Below are positions 27,269-36,812 of a stretch of 64,000 bases of DNA, piece by piece; the stretch's first letter is position 1; every line of letters starts with the position of its first letter. The notes beneath the pieces were generated by a model, which was not told where the DNA came from, did no database searches, and saw nothing but the letters and a program-made list of their open reading frames with translations. Source of the DNA: Clostridium zeae (lineage in GTDB: Bacteria; Bacillota; Clostridia; Clostridiales; Clostridiaceae). The DNA lies in assembly GCF_017312485.1 (NCBI RefSeq), contig NZ_BMBA01000012.1, positions 1 to 64,000 of the forward strand, in the 5' to 3' direction. The position numbers and the translations under genes were made by a program.

Positions 27269-28984
27269 TTGAAAAGGAGATTAAGTTCAATCAAACTTAC
27301 CACTAAAATCACTTTTATCTTTGTGACACTTCTAGTACTGCTATTAATAATCGGATTAAGTGAAATCTACAATCTAAGATCTGTAAATAACAATTTGCAA
27401 CATATTTATTCCGTTAATATGAAAGCAATTCAAGATGTAAGAACTCTTAGAGAAAACGTTCAAGAATCTCAAGTTAATACGCTTCTAGCTATGGATGAAA
27501 GAAATAAATCAAATCTATCTAGATATAGCGACGAGATTACTGCCATTAATTTAGAAAACAGTACCATACTTCAGCAATATACAAAATCAGTGACAAACAG
27601 CAAGGAAAAATCACTGCTTAAAGACTTAACTATGATGCTGGATGACTATATTAAGTCAAGAGATGAAACAATAAACTTAATAAAAGCAGGGGATTACCAA
27701 AGGGCTAAAGATATTATAACAACTGTTACCTTAAAAAGAGATTCCGTTGATAACGTAATTAAAAACATAGTACAATTCAATCAGAACGAATCAAGGCAAG
27801 CGTACGATGATTCAGGAAGCACCTATAATCTTTCAATAACTCTTACATATATAGTTTTAGGAATTTCCTTAATCATTACAGTAATATGCTCTCTATATCT
27901 CAGATCCTATATATCTAAAAAATTAAAATCAATAATTTCATTTACTGAAAAACTTAAGAACGGTGATTTATCAGACTCACTTAAAGTGAAGACCATGGAT
28001 GAATTCGGTAAAATCGAAGATTCCTTAAATGCAACCGTAATCTCTTTAAGAGATGTAATTTCAGAGATAAACAATAGTGCAGTTAATCTAAGCTCATCCA
28101 GCGAGGAATTATCTGCAACAATGGAAGAAGTAACTTCAAAAGTAGATACCATAAACGAAAGCATACAGCATATAGGCAGCGGTGTTCAAGAATTAACTTC
28201 AAGCATTGAAGAAGTAAATTACTCTACAGATAAAATAGCATCTCAAGTTACTGACTTAGGATCAGATGCTGATCATAGTTATAATTCTGCTAAAGATATT
28301 GAGACTAGAGCAACTAGCTTAAAAAACAATTCAACGGAACTAGTAAAAAATTCAAAAGAACTTTATCAATCCAACCAAGAGGCTGTACTAAGCTCTATAG
28401 AGCAGGGTAAAGTTGTAACACAAATTAAGCTAATGGCAACTACTATAACTCAAATTGCAGATCAAACCAACTTATTAGCACTTAATGCTATGATAGAATC
28501 AGCAAGGGCAGGGGAAGCAGGACGAGGATTTGCTGTTGTTGCTGGCGAAATAATAAAATTAGCAGATAGTTCAATGTCTGCTGTTAAAAACATAAATAAA
28601 GTTACAGATCAAATAGAATTGGCCTTTAAGAGCTTATCAGATAATGCTACTAACATACTTAAATATATAGAAGATATAGTTACTCCTACAAATGAAGAAA
28701 TGATAAACATCGGATATCAATATGGAGACGATGCAAAATTGGTTGCCGATATATCAAGAAAGTTCCACCAATCATCATACTCTATAAAAGGAATAGTAGA
28801 AAAGATAAATAGAGAAATCGAAAATGTAAGCGCTATGTCCCAACAGACAAACTCTTCTTCTCAAGAAATAATTGAGAGTATATCTGAAGCTGCAGCTGCA
28901 ATAGAAGAAGTTAGTAGGACTGCTATGTCACAGGCTGAGCTAGCTCAAAAATTAAGTATATTAACTAGCAAATTTACACTTTAA
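27269..28984 (+). CDS. methyl-accepting chemotaxis protein
   Basis: A 571-aa transmembrane chemoreceptor. The first helix is at about residues 12-33, followed by a ~150-residue four-helix-bundle sensing domain outside the cell (residues ~34-187). The second helix is at ~188-210, then come a HAMP domain (~212-264) and a long signalling coiled coil. The hairpin tip [20 protein letters not shown], then [13 protein letters not shown], around residues 395-430 is the CheA/CheW contact. The gene starts at TTG, eight bases after GAGGGGG. It lies next to the amino acid binding proteins, which makes amino acid sensing possible but not shown. Confidence 0.93.
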   Translation: MKRRLSSIKLTTKITFIFVTLLVLLLIIGLSEIYNLRSVNNNLQHIYSVNMKAIQDVRTLRENVQESQVNTLLAMDERNKSNLSRYSDEITAINLENSTILQQYTKSVTNSKEKSLLKDLTMMLDDYIKSRDETINLIKAGDYQRAKDIITTVTLKRDSVDNVIKNIVQFNQNESRQAYDDSGSTYNLSITLTYIVLGISLIITVICSLYLRSYISKKLKSIISFTEKLKNGDLSDSLKVKTMDEFGKIEDSLNATVISLRDVISEINNSAVNLSSSSEELSATMEEVTSKVDTINESIQHIGSGVQELTSSIEEVNYSTDKIASQVTDLGSDADHSYNSAKDIETRATSLKNNSTELVKNSKELYQSNQEAVLSSIEQGKVVTQIKLMATTITQIADQTNLLALNAMIESARAGEAGRGFAVVAGEIIKLADSSMSAVKNINKVTDQIELAFKSLSDNATNILKYIEDIVTPTNEEMINIGYQYGDDAKLVADISRKFHQSSYSIKGIVEKINREIENVSAMSQQTNSSSQEIIESISEAAAAIEEVSRTAMSQAELAQKLSILTSKFTL

Positions 28985-29070
28985 AACATTATGAGCTTTC
29001 ACCTTAATGGTTAAGCAAATAGAAACAAATATATTTGTTTTTACTAAAAAGAATATCCTTAGAATAAAGT

Positions 29071-29106
29071 AATAAAGCCTCGAAAAAATTTTCGAGGCTT
29101 TATTAT
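29071..29106 (+). terminator. terminator after the chemoreceptor
   Basis: AATAAAGCCTCGAAAA pairs with TTTTCGAGGCTTTATT. A-runs and T-runs on both sides make it usable in both directions; the gene at 29128 ends 22 bp away on the other strand. Confidence 0.85.
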
Positions 29107-29127
29107 TTTACCTTTAATTTGTAGACC

Positions 29128-29685
29128 TTAGCCCTTATCACACATAACTATATTAATCTTATGAACAACTTCTTCTGGTAAAGACTGTGTTAGCGCTCTC
29201 TCAAAAAGTTCATAATGATTAACACCATTTCTAACAAGATATTTTTCAATCATATCAACTTTATTTTCTCTTCCTGGCATTAATTGATATAACACATACC
29301 AATCTTCTAAAGAACTTAACGGCAATATACCATTGTTTATATTTCTATATTCCACTATAGCTACTTCATCAATTTTTAGTCTATAATCTCCATATTGGTG
29401 AGCAACACCAAAGTTGCACATTATATCAATTGATGTATCTCTTACTATATAAGTATAAAAATACTCAGTCAGATATGGATACTTTTTCTCTTTAGCTTGC
29501 TCCGTTCCAATCTTATCAAATATACCTTTTACCTTTATTATATCTTTCTCATCTATAACTATATCAATGTCATTAGGGCTATTAACTATTCCATGGAAGT
29601 ATAACAGTACTGATGACCCTATCATCCATCTTACTTTTTCCTTGTTAAGCTCGTCAGCAATAAAATATAAATCATCAAATTTCAA
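29128..29685 (-). CDS. nucleotidyltransferase-fold protein
   Basis: A 185-aa protein with the pol-beta-type nucleotidyltransferase core: GSSVLLYFHG followed by SPNDIDIVID, the G-S...D-x-D arrangement, at residues ~23-44. A later acidic residue lies in TSIDIMCNFG. Relatives act as small nucleotidyltransferases, including antibiotic-modifying enzymes and MNT-type antitoxins. No partner HEPN gene is adjacent. It starts at TTG with GGAGAAGAG before it and overlaps the DUF1361 gene by 11 bp, so the two are co-expressed. Substrate unknown. Confidence 0.7.
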   Translation of the reverse strand: MKFDDLYFIADELNKEKVRWMIGSSVLLYFHGIVNSPNDIDIVIDEKDIIKVKGIFDKIGTEQAKEKKYPYLTEYFYTYIVRDTSIDIMCNFGVAHQYGDYRLKIDEVAIVEYRNINNGILPLSSLEDWYVLYQLMPGRENKVDMIEKYLVRNGVNHYELFERALTQSLPEEVVHKINIVMCDKG

Positions 29686-30409
29686 AATTCTCTTCTCCTT
29701 CTATAAAAATGTTATCTTTTCGTATAGCGTGATTTATTATGTATATAACAAAAGTAAATACGCCAAATAATATTGTAAAGTTAAAGCTCTTTTTATTAAT
29801 GTTATTTACTAAAATAACTATTATATTCTTTGGATTAGTAATAACATCCCAACTATTCCACCTTATGAAACGTCCTAGATATATAGCAAAACCACTTATC
29901 ATATTTACCGAAAACACCATGACCCATGAAATTATCTTTCCATATCTTCTAGTAAATAATTGTTGAGCCTTATTCAAGGAAAGAAATCCCACAACATATC
30001 CTAACCACGCCCCAATAGCAATATTAACAAAATCAACCCATATCTTAAAATTATCATTAAATAATATTTTATTGGTTGTTGCGTAATTTGGATGGATAGG
30101 TTTAGCTAAAAAGTATTTATTACTGACTATGTGTATGAAGTCTGTAATCATATATGGAGAATTAGGATAAAACAATAGCCAAACTATCCACAATATATAG
30201 TTTATAAAAATCACCTTACTAGCTTTATTTTCTTTATTTATCTTTATTATACTATCCATAACTTCTAAAGGAACCCAAGCCAAAAATAAATTCCATATCA
30301 TAAATCTAGGACCTTTATAAGGACAAAAAATTACCCATAAAGAATATACTACTGTAACAATTCTTAGTATGTTTTTTGTAGTCATTATATCATTTTTACT
30401 AGTATTCAA
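29675..30409 (-). CDS. DUF1361 family membrane protein
   Basis: A 244-aa protein with six to seven membrane helices. Family-like motifs are MIWNLFLAWVPLEVMD near the N-terminus, LLFYPNSPYMITDFIHI in the middle and GRFIRWNSWDVITNP near the C-terminus. The function of the family is not known. It starts at TTG seven bases after GGAG. It is co-transcribed with the downstream nucleotidyltransferase-fold gene. Confidence 0.8.
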   Translation of the reverse strand: MNTSKNDIMTTKNILRIVTVVYSLWVIFCPYKGPRFMIWNLFLAWVPLEVMDSIIKINKENKASKVIFINYILWIVWLLFYPNSPYMITDFIHIVSNKYFLAKPIHPNYATTNKILFNDNFKIWVDFVNIAIGAWLGYVVGFLSLNKAQQLFTRRYGKIISWVMVFSVNMISGFAIYLGRFIRWNSWDVITNPKNIIVILVNNINKKSFNFTILFGVFTFVIYIINHAIRKDNIFIEGEENFEI

Positions 30410-30635
30410 GATATCACTCCAGTATATTTTAGTATTTTATTTATTAATTAAATTCTAAGCTAATAACATAAAGGCAGTGCCAAATTATTTACTTAATTTA
30501 ATTACTTTAATTACTTTTACATCTCTACAGTTAGCTTTAATAAATAGCTTATAAATAGACTATTTTATAATACATTATACATTAATAGATTATTTATATG
30601 TTTACGTAATTATTAAAATTGGAAAATTTCGGACA

Positions 30636-30672
30636 AAAAAATTACAGAAGTTATAAACCTTCTGTAATTTCT
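30636..30672 (-). terminator. terminator of the mcc unit
   Basis: ATTACAGAAG pairs with CTTCTGTAAT and is followed on the minus strand by TTTTTTTG, 18 bp after the mccA stop. Confidence 0.9.
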
Positions 30673-30688
30673 AATCATTATAAAGTTT

Positions 30689-31600
30689 TTAGTTATATAT
30701 ACCTTTACTTAGGTATCTATCCCCTCTATCAGGAAATATTGTAACTATATTTCCCTTATCTATAGTCTGAGCAAATTTCAACGCTGCCGAAAGCGCTGCC
30801 CCGGATGAACTTCCTACTATTATACCTTCCTTATATGCAAGTTCCTTTACTAATTTTAAGGACTCTTCATCGTTAATCTTTATTATCTGGTCAACTAAAC
30901 TCATATCCATAGTTTTAGGTATAAAATCATTACCTATTCCTTCTATATTGTAGCATCCAGCTATTCCACCGCCCATAGTTGAACCTTCTGGATCTGCTAA
31001 TATTCCTTTTATATTTCCATTCTGCTCCTTAAGATACCTCACTACACCACTATAAGTACCACCACTACCAGCACCTGCTACCAAATAATCTATATTTCCA
31101 TCTAAGGCTTTGTATATTTCAGGCCCTGTAGTTTCATAATGAGCAAGAGGGTTATATATATTTTCAAACTGCTTAAAGCTAATAGAATTCTTTGTAGTCT
31201 TTAAAAGTTCTTCTGCTTTCTCAACTGCCCCTAACATGCCAAATTCTCTAGGAGTATTTATAACTTTAGCACCAAGCGCTCTCATAAGTACTTGTTTTTC
31301 CTCAGAAAACTTTGTAGGTACCACAAATATAATATTGTAGCCTTTATTAATTGCAGCCAAGGCAACCCCGAGCCCAGTGTTACCAGCAGTCGCTTCAATA
31401 ATTGTATAGCCTTCTTTTAATAACCCTTTATCTTCAGCAGCTTTTATCATATACTCGCCAATTCTATCTTTTACACTTCCACCTGGATTGTAGTACTCCA
31501 ATTTTGCAAATATATTTACGCCTTCTTTTAAATTAAAATGATTTAACTTAATAATAGGAGTATTTCCTATAAGCTCTCTTATATCATTTATATATTCCAC
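30689..31600 (-). CDS. mccA: O-acetylserine-dependent cystathionine beta-synthase / cysteine synthase family
   Basis: A 303-aa pyridoxal-phosphate enzyme of the CysK/MccA family. The cofactor lysine is in NPGGSVKDRIG, the substrate loop is EATAGNTG and the glycine-rich phosphate loop is VAGAGSGGTYSG. Next to a cystathionine gamma-lyase and under a cysteine T-box it is best read as MccA, which joins homocysteine to O-acetylserine, rather than plain cysteine synthase. It starts at GTG after GAGGGG and lies 39 bp after mccB. Confidence 0.87.
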   Translation of the reverse strand: MEYINDIRELIGNTPIIKLNHFNLKEGVNIFAKLEYYNPGGSVKDRIGEYMIKAAEDKGLLKEGYTIIEATAGNTGLGVALAAINKGYNIIFVVPTKFSEEKQVLMRALGAKVINTPREFGMLGAVEKAEELLKTTKNSISFKQFENIYNPLAHYETTGPEIYKALDGNIDYLVAGAGSGGTYSGVVRYLKEQNGNIKGILADPEGSTMGGGIAGCYNIEGIGNDFIPKTMDMSLVDQIIKINDEESLKLVKELAYKEGIIVGSSSGAALSAALKFAQTIDKGNIVTIFPDRGDRYLSKGIYN

Positions 31601-31639
31601 ATTAATCCCCTCTTTAAATTGTTTATCAATAAGTATCTC

Positions 31640-32785
31640 TTATATCTTAGATTTATTTAAAGCACTCTGTATATCCTTAATTAAATCATCTTCACTTTCT
31701 ATTCCTATTGAAAGTCTTATTAAGTTGTCAACTATTCCAACCTTTTGTCTGATTTCATATGGAATTGATCCATGAGTCATAGATGCTGGATGGCAAACTA
31801 GTGATTCCACTCCACCAAGACTTTCTCCAAAGGTTATTATATCTAGAGACTCAACAAATTTCTTATAATCATAACCCTCTTTAAGGACAAAAGATATAAC
31901 TCCACCAAATCCACTTGCTTGCTTTTTATGAGTATCATGTCCTATATGACCTTCAAGTCCTGGATAAAAAACCTTATCTATTTCTTCTCTATTACTTAAA
32001 TATTTAGCTATAACATCTGCATTTTTGTTATGTCTATCCATCCTAACAGCTAAAGTTTTTATCCCTCTGATTAACAAGAAAGAATCAAAAGGAGCTAACA
32101 CACCACCAGTTGAATTTTGTATAAAATGAAGTCTTTCACTTAACTCTTCATTATTAACAACAACTAAACCGGCTACCAAATCACTGTGCCCACCTAGATA
32201 CTTAGTAGCGCTATGAACTACTATATCAGCACCTAATTCTATAGGTCTTTGAAGGTATGGAGTCATAAAAGTATTGTCCACTACTGTTAGTATTGAATTT
32301 TCCTTAGCTATTTTTGAAACTGCTTCAATATCAGTTATATCCATTAAAGGGTTAGTTGGAGTTTCTATAAATATAGCTTTTACCTTATCATCTATATTTG
32401 CTCTAATTTCTTCAAGATCAGTTGTATTAACTATACCGTAGCTTATATCAAAATTCTTAAATACTTTATCAAGAACTCTGAAAGTTCCACCATAAAGATT
32501 GTTTGATATAAGAAGCTTATCTCCTGATTTAAACAGTGAAACAACTGCTGTTATTGCTGCCATTCCAGAAGCAAAGGCATAGCCTGCATATCCTCTTTCC
32601 AATTCAGATATTAATTTTTCTACAGCTTCTCTAGTTGGATTTCCAGTTCTTGAATATTCATATCCTTTATTTACACCAAATCCAGTTTGTTTATATGTTG
32701 AAGTTTGAAATATAGGCACATTAACTGCTCCTGTTCTTTCGTCTCCATCTATTCCTCCGTGTATTAACAATGATTCAAAATTCAT
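31640..32785 (-). CDS. mccB: cystathionine gamma-lyase
   Basis: A 381-aa Cys/Met-metabolism pyridoxal-phosphate enzyme. The cofactor lysine is in HSATKYLGGHSDLVAG, with TSTYKQTGFGVNKGYEYSRT at the N-terminus and the usual GFGGVISF block near residue 290. Beside MccA it should release cysteine from cystathionine, completing methionine-to-cysteine conversion. Cystathionine gamma-synthase activity cannot be excluded from sequence. AGGAGG precedes the ATG. Confidence 0.87.
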   Translation of the reverse strand: MNFESLLIHGGIDGDERTGAVNVPIFQTSTYKQTGFGVNKGYEYSRTGNPTREAVEKLISELERGYAGYAFASGMAAITAVVSLFKSGDKLLISNNLYGGTFRVLDKVFKNFDISYGIVNTTDLEEIRANIDDKVKAIFIETPTNPLMDITDIEAVSKIAKENSILTVVDNTFMTPYLQRPIELGADIVVHSATKYLGGHSDLVAGLVVVNNEELSERLHFIQNSTGGVLAPFDSFLLIRGIKTLAVRMDRHNKNADVIAKYLSNREEIDKVFYPGLEGHIGHDTHKKQASGFGGVISFVLKEGYDYKKFVESLDIITFGESLGGVESLVCHPASMTHGSIPYEIRQKVGIVDNLIRLSIGIESEDDLIKDIQSALNKSKI

Positions 32786-32872
32786 ATCTATTTCCTCCTA
32801 ATTTTTAAGTATCCTTGTACATCAATTTTTAGCACAAGAGTAAGTATCTTATTTATTATATTTTTATATTAT

Positions 32873-32912
32873 AAAAAAGTTGCTGAAGCGCTCCTTTTCA
32901 GTGAATTTTTTT
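32873..32912 (-). terminator. terminator or attenuator between yrrT-like gene and mccB
   Basis: On the minus strand TTCACTGAA can pair with TTCAGCAA around a short loop (one mismatch), followed by CTTTTTTA. It lies after the dyad repeat and 90 bp before mccB, so mccBA may be partly uncoupled from the T-box or have their own promoter (TATAAT-like boxes follow near 32865). Confidence 0.5.
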
Positions 32913-32915
32913 AGG

Positions 32916-33001
32916 TATGTACCACTTCATCAAGCAGAATTTTAAGATTTCAATCTAATTTAATTAAATTTACTACTGCCAATATATCGAAGTGGTACAT
33001 A
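32916..33001 (+). repeat. dispersed dyad repeat, copy E
   Basis: Outer arms TATGTACCACTTC and GAAGTGGTACATA are perfect inverted repeats, but the interior (AATTTTAAGATTTCAATC...) differs from copies A, F and G. Same genomic setting: between two co-directional minus-strand genes. Confidence 0.65.
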
Positions 33002-33014
33002 TTTTACTTTACAT

Positions 33015-33641
33015 TTATTTTTTAATTGCTGTTGCCATAAATATACCTGGATTGGTGAATTCACCCTTGCTTGAATAGCCTTCGCATCTTAGCCCAGTAT
33101 CCTCTATCTTTATAGATGTGAATCCAGCACTCTCTAACCATTGTCTAATCTGCTCTTCAGTAAAGCCTAACCATTCGTCATACATCTCTTCTCTAGCCCA
33201 TTCGCCATTATGCTGATATACATCAGATATCAAAACAGTTCCGTTTTGCTTTAATACTCTATACATTTCTTTTATAGCTTTCTCTGCATCTACTATATGA
33301 TGTAAAGCCATATTTATAAAAACTCCATCTATTGATTCATCAAATAGCGCTAAGTCATCTAAGGAAGATTTTATTGGATAAATATTTTTAAGTCCTACAG
33401 CGTTGGCTGAAGCTTTTAGTTCCTTTAGCATATTATATGATCTGTCTAAGGAGAACACCATAGCTGATTCTCTAGCAAGTCCCAATGAAACAAATCCTGT
33501 TCCACATCCTAAATCAGCTACCACTTTATCTTTAATATCAAACTTCGCTACTATTCTATCTCTTACCTCATCCTTGAAATACTCACTCCTCATAGTATTC
33601 CACTTATTTGCTATACTATCAAAATACTGATTAGAATTCAT
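33015..33641 (-). CDS. SAM-dependent methyltransferase, YrrT-like
   Basis: A 208-aa class I methyltransferase with motif I VADLGCGTGFVSLGLA (residues ~42-57) and the post-motif region ALHHIVDAEKAIKEMYRVLK. In Bacillus subtilis a methyltransferase gene, yrrT, heads the operon with mccA and mccB, and the arrangement here matches except that no mtnN gene is present. A TTG at 33659 overlaps the ribosome binding site AAAGGAG, so the ATG at 33641 is the start. It is the first gene after the T-box. The methyl acceptor is not known. Confidence 0.82.
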   Translation of the reverse strand: MNSNQYFDSIANKWNTMRSEYFKDEVRDRIVAKFDIKDKVVADLGCGTGFVSLGLARESAMVFSLDRSYNMLKELKASANAVGLKNIYPIKSSLDDLALFDESIDGVFINMALHHIVDAEKAIKEMYRVLKQNGTVLISDVYQHNGEWAREEMYDEWLGFTEEQIRQWLESAGFTSIKIEDTGLRCEGYSSKGEFTNPGIFMATAIKK

Positions 33642-33739
33642 AATATTTTCTCCTTTCAAAATAAAATTATTATCTCAACAACTATAATTTTTCTTATACA
33701 TGGATAACGAAAAAACATTAAATAGATCCTTTATACATT

Positions 33740-34025
33740 AAAAAAACTCCCACCTCTAACATATATAGAGGCAGAAGTATATTCCGCGGTTCCACTCTAA
33801 TTAACCCTAAATTAAACTCTAAGGTTATCTCCGAATTCAGGTACTTTACACCATACCCTAACGCTTTAACGAGCGTACCCGCTGCCGTCTACTATAGTTC
33901 GAGGCAGAGCTCAAAGATGCATTCACATAAGGTTTACTAAAAATCTCTTTCAGCCAAGGAGATCTATCTCTGATAGCTAATCTTATGTTACTATTTCTTA
34001 TCACAGCAATTTCCTATTAATCTTA
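33740..34025 (-). promoter_or_regulatory. T-box leader with cysteine specifier
   Basis: On the minus strand the stem-I region (34010-33900) contains GTGAATGCATC, where TGC (33921-33919) is in the usual specifier position and reads cysteine. The T-box bulge sequence AGAGTGGAACCGCGG is at about 33798-33783. It is followed by a terminator, CCTCTATATATGTTAGAGG, then TGGGAG and seven T (to ~33743). Uncharged tRNA-Cys should stabilise the antiterminator and turn on the downstream yrrT-like, mccB and mccA genes, which make cysteine from methionine-derived homocysteine. Confidence 0.93.
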
Positions 34026-34048
34026 TCAACTTTCTAGGTTATATTATT

Positions 34049-34077
34049 ATAATATGCTGACCCTTTAATTTTGTCAA
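34049..34077 (-). promoter_or_regulatory. promoter of the T-box transcript
   Basis: TTGACA (34077-34072), 17-bp spacer, TATTAT (34054-34049) on the minus strand, about 25 bp before the leader begins. Confidence 0.8.
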
Positions 34078-34094
34078 TAAAAAATATTGAAATT

Positions 34095-36587
34095 TTAATT
34101 TTCATTTAGATATTGATTGCCAAATAGCAAATCATATTGTATAACCTTATAATCCTTTACTAGCTGTTCACTTTGAATATCTTTTCCATTTAAGTAACTT
34201 TGTAAATAAGGATGTTCCTTACTCAACTGATCTAGTATATTAAAATATACGGGATAAGATACACCAGCTTCTTTTAATATATGTAAGGACAATTGAGCTG
34301 GAGATATTTTTGAAGCTAGTGTGGGAATTTCTTTATAGTTAGACCATATTGCTAAAGGTGTACTATAACTATTAATATCACTATCTATTTTCTCTTTATC
34401 ATTAAAATAATTAAGAGAATTATACACATCATATACTCCTATTGGCCTACCCAATCTTGGCAGATGATCTCCAAAATAATAAACCAATGTAGGTTTATCA
34501 GAAGTTTTCAAAGTATTAATAAGCTTTCCAAAGGCTCTATCAGCATCATAAATCCCTGATGCATAGTTACTTAGAATGGACATCTCAGCTTCATTCAAAT
34601 TTTTTGATGATGTGTTAACCTCTAGCTTGCTATATTCATTATAGTAAGGATCATGATTCTGCATAGTTACTGCAAATATAAACTTAGGATTATCTCCAGA
34701 CGATACTTGTTTTAGTATCATATCCATTACTTTTTCATCAGCTACATTAGTACCTTTTAAATCCTTTTCTTTATCAAAACCATCTATATCTATAAATCTA
34801 TTGAACCCCATATATTTATACACCTTATCTCTATTATAAAAAGTTTTATCATTAGGATGTATAGCGATAGTATCATAATCATTTTTATCAAAAACATTAG
34901 CAATGCTAGGGGTTGGTCGCCTCAAATATACATTATAAGGTATTACTCCCGGGTTAATGAAATAGTTACTTAATCCCGTTAAAACTTCAAATTCTACCTT
35001 TGCTGTTTTTCCACCAAATACTGGGGATACTATAGATCCCTTAATATCTTTTTTTACATTCTCCACTATATCTTTATCAAAATCAACTCCCTTAAGTTGT
35101 GTAGCATCCCAAAAACTCTCACTCATAATAACTATCACATTAGGTTTTATATTCACCTCCGAAGAAACCTTCATATCCTTATATTTGCTTAGCTTATCTA
35201 TCACACTATTAATACTCTCCTTAGAATATCCTTTTGGTTTATCAGATATATATTCATCATAATCTTGTATGAGAAAGAAGTTTTCAACAAATAGACCATT
35301 ACTTGCCGCTTCTACTTTGCCTGTATACCATGACTTACCGATACTTAAATCAGATGAATATTTTTCATTATTTAATATGTGTACTTGCATCGCTAATATT
35401 ACTAAAGCTAAAATCAGCATATTAAACCTTAGCTTAGGTTTTAAGCTTTTCACAATAAGTTTTCTAAATTTGATCGCCAGCATAATTAATAGAATAAAGC
35501 CCAATGTTATTCCTATAACGATTTGATAATTAATATATCTAATTCCAATCATAAATACATCTTTCATTAGATATACTTCCCATGGATAAAAGGGTTCATC
35601 AAAAAAACTCAGTTTAACTATATTTGCAATAAAAATAATACTAATTGATAAATAAAATATAATCCTACCTAAGTTTTCTCCTAATAAAGAGATTATCACT
35701 ATATATACCATAAGCAGAATCATAAGGTTTATTAATTCATGCATATTAAGAAATTTATTTAAGTCAGTAATTAATTGTTTAATTAAAATACAGTCGCTAA
35801 AATAGACTATAAAAACTGCAAAAATCAATTTCAAATTTATTGATAGAATTATATTTTTTTTATGTTCATTTGATAAATCTGTGACATATAATTTTCTTTT
35901 TTGTATACTGCTAAAAATTCTATAAGCTAGATACGATGAAGAAACACATAAACTACTATATATAAACCAAATAAATAGAGTTAGTATTAGAGTCTTTATA
36001 TCATTGTTATATATTCTAAATATAGATATATTCTGAACAACACTATACGAACCTTCTATTCTGAAAATGCAATTAAGAAAGAATACATCGAAAGGTATAC
36101 AAAATGCAATTAAGATATCTTGCAGTATACTTTTACTAGAAAAACCATCCTGTGAAATATATCCTAATAAGTAGATAGGATAAAATACTATTGTAAATAA
36201 AGGAAGATCTATATACATTAACGAAGCTAGATATATGGTTACAATGCTAGTGATAAAGGTTATTAAAAAAAGCTCTCTACTTTTGTCCGTAACCTTGGTT
36301 ATAAAGTACCATATAGCATATGATATTAAAAATAAATTAGAAAAGTATAAATTATTATACCCTACTAATACATTTAGCAATATACTCAACAATAACATGA
36401 ATGCTATGAGCTTTTTATTTAAACATAATCCTACCGTCCCCACCATAAACGTTAGAACTATCTCAGCTGCTATAATAAATAAAATTGTATTTGTATCAGT
36501 AATATTAAAAAATTTTATATATGATATACTGAAAAACAAAAAAGATATAATTAAATTTTTTATATTTGCTCTTATCCAAGTTACCAT
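34095..36587 (-). CDS. LtaS-like membrane sulfatase-fold phosphotransferase
   Basis: An 830-aa protein. About twelve membrane helices fill residues 1-400, an unusually large membrane part compared with the five of LtaS. The alkaline phosphatase/sulfatase domain follows: metal-binding E in VIVMSESFWD, the putative threonine nucleophile in GGKTAKVEFEVLTG and the D/H pair in YYFGDHLPRLG. Such enzymes transfer glycerol-phosphate or phosphoethanolamine at the outer membrane face; lipoteichoic-acid-type or other polymer synthesis is likely but the substrate is open. It is monocistronic, between the T-box promoter and the VanW terminator. Confidence 0.85.
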   Translation of the reverse strand: MVTWIRANIKNLIISFLFFSISYIKFFNITDTNTILFIIAAEIVLTFMVGTVGLCLNKKLIAFMLLLSILLNVLVGYNNLYFSNLFLISYAIWYFITKVTDKSRELFLITFITSIVTIYLASLMYIDLPLFTIVFYPIYLLGYISQDGFSSKSILQDILIAFCIPFDVFFLNCIFRIEGSYSVVQNISIFRIYNNDIKTLILTLFIWFIYSSLCVSSSYLAYRIFSSIQKRKLYVTDLSNEHKKNIILSINLKLIFAVFIVYFSDCILIKQLITDLNKFLNMHELINLMILLMVYIVIISLLGENLGRIIFYLSISIIFIANIVKLSFFDEPFYPWEVYLMKDVFMIGIRYINYQIVIGITLGFILLIMLAIKFRKLIVKSLKPKLRFNMLILALVILAMQVHILNNEKYSSDLSIGKSWYTGKVEAASNGLFVENFFLIQDYDEYISDKPKGYSKESINSVIDKLSKYKDMKVSSEVNIKPNVIVIMSESFWDATQLKGVDFDKDIVENVKKDIKGSIVSPVFGGKTAKVEFEVLTGLSNYFINPGVIPYNVYLRRPTPSIANVFDKNDYDTIAIHPNDKTFYNRDKVYKYMGFNRFIDIDGFDKEKDLKGTNVADEKVMDMILKQVSSGDNPKFIFAVTMQNHDPYYNEYSKLEVNTSSKNLNEAEMSILSNYASGIYDADRAFGKLINTLKTSDKPTLVYYFGDHLPRLGRPIGVYDVYNSLNYFNDKEKIDSDINSYSTPLAIWSNYKEIPTLASKISPAQLSLHILKEAGVSYPVYFNILDQLSKEHPYLQSYLNGKDIQSEQLVKDYKVIQYDLLFGNQYLNEN

Positions 36588-36702
36588 TCATAAAGCACTC
36601 CTTTTTTATAACTTCCTCTATATAAAGTGCCCAACTATAACATTATTATCCATTGAAACTCACATATAATATCCAATTCATTTTATACTTTCATATACAG
36701 TA

Positions 36703-36737
36703 AAAAAATCGCTAAGTAATCTCTTAGCGATTTTTTG
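36703..36737 (-). terminator. terminator of the VanW/G5 gene
   Basis: AAAAAATCGCTAAG pairs with CTTAGCGATTTTTT around a 6-base loop; T-run on the minus strand. Confidence 0.88.
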
Positions 36738-36812
36738 TTCATTTAGCTTTCTCAATATACATGAAGAAAGCTTTACAATCTATATATTTTTCTTTATTTA
36801 AATTACTTCCCA

